Origin: Candidatus Cottocaccamicrobium excrementipullorum
GTDB taxonomy: Bacteria > Bacillota > Clostridia > Lachnospirales > Lachnospiraceae
Direction of reading: 5' to 3'
Assembly: GCA_018713255.1 (NCBI GenBank)
Contig: DVFL01000015.1
Location: 121,651 to 185,650, forward strand
DNA: 64,000 nt
Shown: piece after piece, positions 6,565 through 12,478 of the stretch
Layout of the letters: the number at the start of each line of letters is the position of its first letter
How positions within the stretch are numbered: position 1 is the first letter of the stretch
The notes under the pieces: generated by a model
Seen by the model: only the letters and a program-made list of their open reading frames with translations
The model's database searches: none
What the model was told of the DNA's origin: nothing
Position numbers and translations under genes: made by a program

Positions 6565-6765
6565 CTATTTTAATACCCCCCCCCCACTACTGTCAGATGA
6601 TTTCATATCTTGCTCGATAAGGTCTTTTACATATCCAGAAAATTTGTCGTAGCCTTTTGCTTTCATGTGTTCTTCTATTGCTGGGTATTCGTCTTTCCTA
6701 ATATACACTTTGGCTGTTTTATATGCGTCCTTGTTGTATTCTCTGTTATATGTTGCTTTGCTCAT
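6565..6765 (-). CDS. Ribbon-helix-helix-like phage repressor candidate
   Basis: This 66-residue protein is the only leftward gene of the prophage. It starts with a basic arm (SKATYNREYNKDAY), then TAKVYIRKDEY (strand-like) and two helices (YPAIEEHMKAKGY and FSGYVKDLIEQDM), the pattern of Arc/MetJ-type dimeric DNA-binding proteins. GGAGGT precedes the ATG. It is divergent from the early genes across a 180-bp region holding three copies of a 10-bp palindrome, the usual arrangement of an autoregulated lysogeny repressor. Near its C-terminus a run of ten G (coding strand; C run at 6576-6585) encodes SGGGV; slippage there would alter only the last few residues. The fold and role are inferred from sequence pattern and context. 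Confidence 0.7.
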   Translation of the reverse strand: MSKATYNREYNKDAYKTAKVYIRKDEYPAIEEHMKAKGYDKFSGYVKDLIEQDMKSSDSSGGGVLK

Positions 6766-6778
6766 TTATTCGACCTCC

Positions 6779-6889
6779 ATAGGGCTATGTAAAAATATAC
6801 AAAAACATAGGCCTATATTTGTAACTTGTGCCGATTTACATAGGCCTATACTTATTGTATAATTAAGATACAAGATAAGAGTACTCTTA
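6779..6889 (+). promoter_or_regulatory. Phage control region: early promoter with three operator-like palindromes
   Basis: A near-consensus sigma-A promoter, TTTACA (6835-6840), 17-base spacer, TATAAT (6858-6863), drives the rightward early genes. The palindrome ATAGGCCTAT occurs at 6807-6816 and 6840-6849, the latter filling the promoter spacer. A one-mismatch copy, ATAGGGCTAT, lies at 6779-6788 beside the ribosome binding site of the divergent repressor-like gene. Centres are 28 and 33 bp apart, near three DNA turns. A different 14-bp palindrome, TAAGAGTACTCTTA (6876-6889), covers the expected transcription start. Binding by the divergent RHH-like protein is inferred. Confidence 0.78.
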
Positions 6890-6946
6890 AGAAACTAATT
6901 AAGACCATTATAGCATGATAATTAAAGTAAAGTAAAGGAGTAAGTT

Positions 6947-7309
6947 ATGATTAAAGTTTATTTATTAAAGACAGACGCCTATAACATGGTAGTGATCTCT
7001 GATGGAGAGATTGCTAAATTGTACGATTGTGCGCCAGATGGTATGTTTGGCGGTGTTGTGGATATTTACTCTCCTGCTGCTCCCGTTGGATTGGAGTATT
7101 ATTTCCTTAATGCGTTCTATTCTGATAATCTTCTTACGGACATTTCGGATTATTGTGGCTCTGACGAACTTCCATTTTCTGAGATTGCAGATTTTGTTGG
7201 TTTATATCTGGTTCTGCAATTTGATCAGGATGAACATTTCCGGAGTTTTGTTTCAACTTCTGGGTATACGGTATTCTTGGGGGAGGATGGACGTTATGAT
7301 GAAAAATAA
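6947..7309 (+). CDS. Phage early protein of unknown function
   Basis: This 120-residue acidic protein is the first gene after the operator/promoter region, with AAAGGAG eight bases before ATG 6947. The sequence (MIKVYLLKTDAYNMVVISDGEIAKLYD, acidic and aromatic) shows no recognisable domain, signal peptide or membrane helix, so it should be cytoplasmic. Its stop overlaps the next start. As the first repressor-controlled gene it may act early in replication or in host takeover; this is only contextual. Confidence 0.6.
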   Translation: MIKVYLLKTDAYNMVVISDGEIAKLYDCAPDGMFGGVVDIYSPAAPVGLEYYFLNAFYSDNLLTDISDYCGSDELPFSEIADFVGLYLVLQFDQDEHFRSFVSTSGYTVFLGEDGRYDEK

Positions 7310-7532
7310 GATTGATTGTTTGCTGATTGATCGTAGTGATTTCGAAAAGGTTTTGGATGCTGTTACTCCTGGAACTGCCTTTTTTGCTACAATGAAACTT
7401 GATCGTTTCCATTGTATTCATATTCTTCAGACGTTTAATTGGCTTGGTTTGCTGGAATATGATGATTATTCTTTTCGCTGTGATTCTGTCCGGGCGTATT
7501 TTAACGAGGTGGCTGACTATGAGCGATATTAG
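7296..7532 (+). CDS. Small phage early protein of unknown function
   Basis: This 78-residue protein starts at ATG 7296, placed by GGGAGG (7281-7286) nine bases upstream and by overlap with the preceding stop. The sequence (KIDCLLIDRSDFEKVLDAVTPGTAFFA) is soluble and mixed in character, with no family recognised. The reading frame extends further upstream but lies inside the preceding gene there. Part of a tightly coupled early operon. Confidence 0.55.
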   Translation: MMKNKIDCLLIDRSDFEKVLDAVTPGTAFFATMKLDRFHCIHILQTFNWLGLLEYDDYSFRCDSVRAYFNEVADYERY

Positions 7533-7686
7533 GCTGACAAAGAAGAAAGTTGAGGAAATGCGTATCCGGTACTATGATCGTATGACGGATGCCGTGATTG
7601 CTGGCAATGATGATTTGGCGAAAAAGTATAGTTTTGCCTGTGATGTTCTGACGGCCCTGCTTAAGGGTATTCGTGATCCGGTATAA
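7519..7686 (+). CDS. 55-residue helical phage protein
   Basis: ATG 7519, overlapping the previous gene, with ACGAGGTGG upstream. MSDIRLTKKKVEEMRIRYYDRMTDAV and the rest predict two or three charged helices. No family recognised; last gene before a stable hairpin. Confidence 0.55.
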   Translation: MSDIRLTKKKVEEMRIRYYDRMTDAVIAGNDDLAKKYSFACDVLTALLKGIRDPV

Positions 7687-7699
7687 CTTTGGTTACTCT

Positions 7700-7719
7700 C
7701 CCGCTCCTTCGGGGGCGGG
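7700..7719. other. Stable UUCG-loop hairpin between early genes
   Basis: CCCGCTCC (7700-7707) and GGGGCGGG (7712-7719) pair across TTCG (one G-T pair). No T run follows, so it is not a classical terminator; it may attenuate, stabilise an mRNA end or act on single-stranded phage DNA. Confidence 0.6.
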
Positions 7720-7766
7720 GATAACATAGAAGATTTTGTAAATTTGAGAAAGTGAGGTTTTGGTTT

Positions 7767-8006
7767 ATGTATCGTATTCTAGGAATTGAAACTGTTGATT
7801 ATGTGTCCCGTAAAACTGGTAATCGTGTCCAGGGTACTCGGCTGCATCTCCAGGATGGGACGGCTTATGAGGATACCATGGGCAATCGTGTTCTCTCTGT
7901 GTATGTCAAGCCCGCTGTTAATACGGCTGATCTGGCTCTGGGTGATGATGTGGAAGTGCTCTATAATCGTTTCGGTTCTGTCGATGATGTTCGCCGTGTC
8001 GGCTGA
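7767..8006 (+). CDS. Small phage protein, candidate ssDNA-binding (gpV-like)
   Basis: This 79-residue protein (MYRILGIETVDYVSRKTGNRVQGTRLHL...DDVEVLYNRFGSVDDVRRVG) appears beta-rich. Its size, pattern of short strands, and position next to the hairpin-rich region fit an OB-fold ssDNA-binding protein like gpV of Ff phages, which coats virion strands. I have a general recollection that similar short proteins recur in Gram-positive filamentous prophages, but the identification is not proven by motif. ATG 7767 is preferred over GTG 7752 because GAGG (7754-7757) is then correctly spaced. Confidence 0.55.
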   Translation: MYRILGIETVDYVSRKTGNRVQGTRLHLQDGTAYEDTMGNRVLSVYVKPAVNTADLALGDDVEVLYNRFGSVDDVRRVG

Positions 8007-8358
8007 TTTAGGGGGTTTTATCCCCCTCCCTGGCGGGCCTTGGCGGTGCTGTCTCTCTATTTTTGTCCAGTATAACAGTACCTGGTTTAGGCTGGTTCAA
8101 TTCCGGCCCTCGCCACTCCCTAGCGTAGCCAATATCCCCTATTCCTTGTTTACCGGACGATATTTCGGGATGCCAAAAAGTTTTTTGGCATCCTGGGAGC
8201 ATCGCCGGGGGGCCCAGGATGCTCGTCCAATGAAGTAGTGGGATGCCAAAAGGAAATTAAAAATAAAGTAGAAATACCAGTGAAAATGTTGAGTGGTCGG
8301 CTCGTCCCTCGTACGTTCCGTAGGACGGACAATGCTTACACGGCATAGGAGTACTTAA
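8007..8358. other. Gene-free hairpin-rich phage region (origin/packaging-signal candidate)
   Basis: No ORF in these 352 bases looks coding. They hold a series of inverted repeats: AGGGGG/CCCCCT (8010-8015/8022-8027); a perfect 12-bp repeat GGATGCCAAAAA with its complement (8168-8179/8182-8193); GCATCCTGGG/CCCAGGATGC (8188-8197/8213-8222), competing with GAGCATC/GATGCTC (8197-8203/8218-8224); and CGTCC/GGACG (8303-8307/8323-8327). The 11-base element GGATGCCAAAA recurs directly at 8241-8251. Filamentous phages carry their packaging signal and strand origins in exactly such a region, so this is the best candidate here. Confidence 0.6.
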
Positions 8359-8601
8359 ATGTATGTTAATTTTAACTTTAAGGAACTGTCTTATATTGAT
8401 TTGTTGGTAGCTTATGATCTTAATACTGTTTACCGCCGTCAACGTAGGGATAATGAACTGTTTGATATGGATGAGTTGTTGCGTCATGAACGGTTCATGA
8501 AACATCAATTAAGAATAGACATAGGGGAATCAATAAGACATAAGATAACAGAATCTTTAGTTGCTACTGAAGAATTGGATTTTAATGGAGATGAACGCTG
8601 A
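8359..8601 (+). CDS. Small phage protein at the right end, unknown function
   Basis: This 80-residue protein is preceded by AGGAG with seven-base spacing. The sequence (MYVNFNFKELSYIDLLVAYDLNTVYRRQRRDNELFDMDELLRHERFMKHQL) is charged and helical, without signal peptide or membrane helix. It ends 14 bp before the right att core. In the circular phage it would lie immediately upstream of the pIII-like gene. No family recognised. Confidence 0.6.
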   Translation: MYVNFNFKELSYIDLLVAYDLNTVYRRQRRDNELFDMDELLRHERFMKHQLRIDIGESIRHKITESLVATEELDFNGDER

Positions 8602-8615
8602 TTGTTCCGTTTACG

Positions 8616-8638
8616 TCTAGTTTAACGAATAGTTAGTG
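8616..8638. repeat. Right attachment junction, 23-bp direct repeat
   Basis: Exact second copy of 527-549 (centre GTCTAG plus the arm TTTAACGAATAGTTA plus GT). The bases to its left, GATTGTTCCGTTTAC, match the palindromic arm seen at the left junction at only about 5 of 15 positions. The phage-side arm is therefore degenerate, as in phages that exploit host Xer sites. Confidence 0.85.
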
Positions 8639-8663
8639 CCAAATTCATTCTATAATAAAAAAC

Positions 8664-8696
8664 CCGGCTTGTCAATCAGCCGGATTTTTTATTTTG
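8664..8696. terminator. Bidirectional terminator after ktrA
   Basis: CCGGCT (8665-8670) and AGCCGG (8679-8684) form a stem with T-rich tails on both strands. It ends the leftward KtrAB transcript and lies just outside the prophage. Confidence 0.8.
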
Positions 8697-8732
8697 TTAT
8701 TTTATGGATGAATCAAATTTCTCCACTGCCAT

Positions 8733-9401
8733 TTACTGTTCTAGACTTTGCTCAAACCGTCTCATGTTGTCGCTTCTTCCGATTACCACAATTACATCTG
8801 AGGAATTAAAGGAATACTCGGGGTGAATCTCAATATCGGTGATGCCTTTGTGTTCAATTGCAATGATGTTCAAATTGTACTTCTGCCGAATGTTGCTGTT
8901 TAACACAGTCTTTCCCACCAGATTGCCGGATACTTTTATTTTAGAAATTTCCACGTTATTGTCCAGGGATATATAGTCCAGTACGCTTGTGGTGGTCAAG
9001 GTCTTGGCCAGACGCAGGGCCATATCCCGCTCAGGATAAACGATTTCAGCGCCAAGTTTTTCCAATACTTCTCCTTGGTCCTGGCTGATGGCTTTGGAAA
9101 TTACCCGCTTAACTCCAAGATTTACTACATTAAGGGTAACAAGAATGCTGGTATCGATGGCTTCGCCGATACAGATTATTACAGTATCACAATTTTGAAT
9201 TCCAATTTCTTCCAGAGTCTGCTTGTTCAGTTCGCCGGTAACGTATGCGTAATCTGTATATTCACGCATTGCCTTTACTTTATTTTCGTTCCGGTCTACT
9301 ACAATGACTTCATATCCTGCTTCCACCAATTTTAAAGCAAGGGCGGTTCCAAAGCGGCCCAGACCAATAATTCCAAAGGTGGCGTTTTTATGATGAAACA
9401 T
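8733..9401 (-). CDS. ktrA: KtrA-like potassium channel regulatory subunit
   Basis: This 222-residue cytoplasmic RCK protein gates the KtrB channel. An N-terminal Rossmann fold shows GLGRFG (13-18) with an acidic residue after the second strand (VVDRN) for NAD/ATP-type ligand binding. A TrkA-C domain follows (about 135-220). One RCK unit of this length is the KtrA arrangement, unlike the double-length TrkA at 18120. It is downstream of ktrB with a 17-bp gap, so the pair is one operon read leftward, ending at the terminator beside the prophage. Confidence 0.88.
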   Translation of the reverse strand: MFHHKNATFGIIGLGRFGTALALKLVEAGYEVIVVDRNENKVKAMREYTDYAYVTGELNKQTLEEIGIQNCDTVIICIGEAIDTSILVTLNVVNLGVKRVISKAISQDQGEVLEKLGAEIVYPERDMALRLAKTLTTTSVLDYISLDNNVEISKIKVSGNLVGKTVLNSNIRQKYNLNIIAIEHKGITDIEIHPEYSFNSSDVIVVIGRSDNMRRFEQSLEQ

Positions 9402-9418
9402 CGATATTTCCTCCCAAT

Positions 9419-10732
9419 CTATCCAATATTAATGTTTTCTTCTGTAAATACAGCGGATTTTGGCTGTTTAAAGGACCACATGGTTACGATGGTCATGGCT
9501 CCCAGGCGTCCGATAAACATGATCAATACTAAAAGAAGCTTGCTGATATCCCGTAAATCCGGGGTAATTCCGGTAGAAAGTCCCACTGTGCCAAACGCCG
9601 AGGTAGTTTCAAACAGCAGCTGAATAAAGGAATATTCAGGCTCAAGAAGGCACATAAACAAGGTGCCCAGGCAGACCACAATGGCGGACAAAAAGCTGAT
9701 AATGAAAGCTTTGTAAATTACGTCTCCAGGAATTTTCCGGTAAAAAGCCGTGCAGTGCTGATTTGTTGCAGCACTTTTGGTGGCGTTCAGCATCACGAAA
9801 AAGGTGCTGGTTTTAATGCCGCCGCCGGTTGATCCTGGAGAAGCTCCAATAAACATCAGGATGATCAGTACAAACAAGCCGGCATTGGTAAACTCTCCAA
9901 TGGGATAGGTGGAAAATCCAGCGGTTCTGGCGGATACGCTGTGAAAAAAGGCGCCCAGCCAGGTGATGTTTTCCGTGGCTTTTAACAGCAGCGTTCCCAC
10001 AATCAGCAGACAGAGACTGGTCAGGATTACCACCTTTGAGTGAAGACAAAGTTTTTTAAAACTTTTGTTTTTGATAATGTCTAAAATAACCAGAAATCCC
10101 AAACCTCCGAAAATGATCAGCAGGCAGGTGGTAATATTTAACAGCACGTTGTTTTGATAAGGAATCAGGTTAGTCAGATTTCCAAGGATGTCAAAGCCGG
10201 AGTTGTTAAAAGCAGCAATGGAATGAAAAACACTGATGCCCAGCGCGCTGAGAGGCGGATAATCCTGAACAAATACCAGAAAACTCAGTGCCGTTCCTGC
10301 CAATTCGAAACATAAAGTCGTTAACAGTACTGCTTTAACCAGACGAATCAGACCTTGGGAGGTATTTACATTCATAGCCTCTCTCACCAGTACGCGGCCT
10401 TTAAAACTAAGCCGGCGTCCGGTAGCTAAGATAATTCCTACACCAACGGAGGTTACGCCTAGTCCTCCGATTTGAATTAAAGCAGCGACAACAGCCCTTC
10501 CAAACACCGTGAAATGATCGGCGGTATCAATGGCGATCAGACCGGTTACACACACAGCGCTGGTAGAGGTAAACAATGCATCTACAAAAGTAACTTCAGC
10601 TCCCGGGCGGATCGAAATAGGAAGCTTTAGAAGAAGGGCCCCTAAAAGGATTACAAGGGCAAACCCCAGAGAAATTAAACGTGCTGGAGATTGCTGTTTT
10701 AATCGATCGATCATGGATGATAAGATTATCAT
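9419..10732 (-). CDS. ktrB: KtrB-like potassium uptake channel subunit
   Basis: This 437-residue TrkH/KtrB-family membrane protein has the four pore repeats, each with its filter segment: TSTSAVCVTGL, FNNSGFDIL, SARTAGFST and AFGTVGLSTG. With KtrA it forms a sodium- or nucleotide-modulated K+ uptake system important for osmoadaptation. AAAGG precedes the ATG. Length and the single-RCK partner favour Ktr over Trk. A separate TrkH/TrkA system lies 6 kb away. Confidence 0.88.
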   Translation of the reverse strand: MIILSSMIDRLKQQSPARLISLGFALVILLGALLLKLPISIRPGAEVTFVDALFTSTSAVCVTGLIAIDTADHFTVFGRAVVAALIQIGGLGVTSVGVGIILATGRRLSFKGRVLVREAMNVNTSQGLIRLVKAVLLTTLCFELAGTALSFLVFVQDYPPLSALGISVFHSIAAFNNSGFDILGNLTNLIPYQNNVLLNITTCLLIIFGGLGFLVILDIIKNKSFKKLCLHSKVVILTSLCLLIVGTLLLKATENITWLGAFFHSVSARTAGFSTYPIGEFTNAGLFVLIILMFIGASPGSTGGGIKTSTFFVMLNATKSAATNQHCTAFYRKIPGDVIYKAFIISFLSAIVVCLGTLFMCLLEPEYSFIQLLFETTSAFGTVGLSTGITPDLRDISKLLLVLIMFIGRLGAMTIVTMWSFKQPKSAVFTEENINIG

Positions 10733-10771
10733 GATTCTGCCTTTCTTTTATTTTGTTTTTGGTAAAATAGA

Positions 10772-12454
10772 TCAAGGCTCATTCTGCTCAAAACCAGGGC
10801 CATATCCCTCTGTAGTTTCTGCTGCCGGTCTTGTGCTGTAATATACAGTAGGATTGTCGCCTCCCTGGCTGTCAGAATCAGTTTCAGACCCAGGCCCCTC
10901 ACGAATATGTCCTTCAGAGGATGAAGGTTCTTCTGGATTTAAAGGCTCCACAGGGATGGGCCGGGAATCTTCCTCTTCCTCAATGGATTCCTCCTCACTG
11001 CTCTCCTCTTCTTCGTTGTTTTGGCTTTCACTTTCTGCTGCACTCTCCTCTTCTAGAAGATCCTGAAGAGATTCGTCAGGGGAAGTGGCAGGGGCTGGAG
11101 CAGACTGCGTCGTCTCTGCCGGCGGCGCAGTCTGGGCGCTTTGACCGGAAGAACCTGAACCAGAAGATCCGGTCAGGTTGCTGTCTGCGCCCACTGCAGT
11201 TCCTTCGTCATATATTCCCGTAATTTCACTGATTTCAGCACTGATTTCCTTCACCGACTGAGAAGGCACGAAGTTCTCATCGTCAAATAAAAATTGGTGA
11301 AGAAGCACTACGTTGGATTCCAGTGTCATGGGAATTACGCAGTCCATGCCAGATACCATAGCAGTTGTCCGGGCAAAGGGGAAACCGCCTGTCTGACCAA
11401 GGTAATACCGGTTAATATTGGTAGCCAGCGGAAGCACATCTTCCAGTCCGATGCTGGTAGAAATTTCTGGAATCACGGTGGCGGCAATGGTGCGCAGCGT
11501 ATCGAAATCCGCCTGCTTTGCTTTTTCCAGAGCAAGAGAAATTACTTTTCGCTGGCGCTCTGTACGGTTAAAGTCTGTATCCATCAGCCGGAGACGGCTG
11601 TAAGCTACTGCCTGAACGCCGTCAAGGTGATTCATTCCCGCATGCTCCAGCTGGGTAGAATAAACGCCGGTTCCTTCCACAGTTGCTGTAATAAAGGAAT
11701 TGATGTATTTAAATTCACTGTCAGTAATCTCCAAATCAATTCCACCAAGAATATTAATGGCGTCGGCCACCGCCTTCCAGTTAAAGGTAGCGTAATCGTC
11801 CACCACAATATCCAAATTCCGCTGAAATGCGGCGAGAGCCTGCTCATGACCGCCTTTAAAATACGCTTCATTGATTTTATGAAAAGTACCTTCATCATCA
11901 ATCTGCACGTAAGTGTCCCGATATACCGAGACAAGGCGAATCTCCCCGGTCGCCCGGTTAATGCTGGCGATCATCTGTACATCAGCAAGAGCCCCTGCAT
12001 TCAGGTTCCCATCCCGGGAATCTACGCCGAATATGGCGATATTCCAGTAGCCGTCCCGGTCTTTCATCCATCGCTGGATAAACAGGACAGCTGCCGCTGC
12101 AACAAGAATCAAAAGAATAATCAGCAGAATTCTTGGCTTTTTCTTTTTTCGGCGGAGGGGCTTATGGTTTCTGCCTTGGTACCTTTTCGCCCTATCGTAT
12201 TCCCTGGATTTAGAGCTCATATACCGGTCAGCCCCGCGTTCTAAGGGCGTAGTCCTACGGCGCGGCGCCTCATCATCTTCAAGATATTCAATTTCAAAGT
12301 CATCGTCTGCCTCGCCAGAATAATTTCGCTGGCTGCTGCGGTAAGCATTTTGACGGTTATCCAAAGACCTTTTCTCGGACCGTGCTCTTCTCTGCGCCCG
12401 CATACGATCTAATTCATCTTCATAATTATCCTCGTAGTCATCATACCTTGACAT
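10772..12454 (-). CDS. LytR-CpsA-Psr (LCP) family cell-wall ligase
   Basis: LCP enzymes attach lipid-linked glycopolymers such as teichoic acids to peptidoglycan. The 560-residue protein has a charged cytoplasmic N-terminus (about 1-105, rich in Asp, Glu and Arg), one membrane helix (about 107-126) and the LCP domain from about 132 (NIAIFGVDSRDG, SVYRDTYVQI, HKINEAYFKGG, DYATFNWKAVADAINILGG, VAYSRLRLMDTDFNRTERQRKV). A Ser/Glu/Pro-rich tail occupies about 385-560. The Asp and Arg residues of the active-site region are present. The very long low-complexity tail is unusual for the family and probably spans the wall. It is 24 bp downstream of the NlpC/P60 gene and probably cotranscribed with it. 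Confidence 0.88.
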   Translation of the reverse strand: MSRYDDYEDNYEDELDRMRAQRRARSEKRSLDNRQNAYRSSQRNYSGEADDDFEIEYLEDDEAPRRRTTPLERGADRYMSSKSREYDRAKRYQGRNHKPLRRKKKKPRILLIILLILVAAAAVLFIQRWMKDRDGYWNIAIFGVDSRDGNLNAGALADVQMIASINRATGEIRLVSVYRDTYVQIDDEGTFHKINEAYFKGGHEQALAAFQRNLDIVVDDYATFNWKAVADAINILGGIDLEITDSEFKYINSFITATVEGTGVYSTQLEHAGMNHLDGVQAVAYSRLRLMDTDFNRTERQRKVISLALEKAKQADFDTLRTIAATVIPEISTSIGLEDVLPLATNINRYYLGQTGGFPFARTTAMVSGMDCVIPMTLESNVVLLHQFLFDDENFVPSQSVKEISAEISEITGIYDEGTAVGADSNLTGSSGSGSSGQSAQTAPPAETTQSAPAPATSPDESLQDLLEEESAAESESQNNEEEESSEEESIEEEEDSRPIPVEPLNPEEPSSSEGHIREGPGSETDSDSQGGDNPTVYYSTRPAAETTEGYGPGFEQNEP

Positions 12455-12478
12455 AATAAACCTCTTTTTCCTGTAAAA

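Larger units (their letters stand above)
527..8638 (+). mobile_element. Integrated filamentous phage (inovirus-like prophage), apparently complete
   Basis: A 23-bp direct repeat (527-549 and 8616-8638) bounds 8,089 bp of DNA (core to core), a size typical of filamentous phages. Inside are the family's hallmark modules: a Zot/pI-type ATPase (3862-4650), a major-coat-like protein with signal peptide (3366-3671), a pIII-like protein with signal peptide and C-terminal anchor (581-1900), several one- or two-helix mini-proteins, a Rep_trans-like initiator and a hairpin-rich gene-free region. The coding strand is very T-rich (32 of 60 bases at 3721-3780 are T), as is usual for virion strands of filamentous phages. 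No integrase, transposase or lysis gene is present, which fits a Xer-dependent, non-lytic phage. I see no frameshift or truncation, so it may be active. The phage assignment rests on module content; activity is inferred. Confidence 0.88.

Noticed and set aside
6452..6652. 66-codon plus-strand ORF after the rep operon
   Set aside because: It runs through the intrinsic terminator and antisense to the better-supported RHH-like gene, with no ribosome binding site.
7700..7719. Intrinsic terminator in the early operon
   Set aside because: Strong hairpin but no T run follows on either side; recorded as a hairpin only.
8150..8332. Small minus-strand ORF in the phage gene-free region
   Set aside because: It is built from the inverted repeats themselves and lacks a ribosome binding site.
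11294..12244. 316-codon plus-strand ORF opposite the LCP gene
   Set aside because: Antisense shadow; the minus strand encodes a clear LCP domain there.
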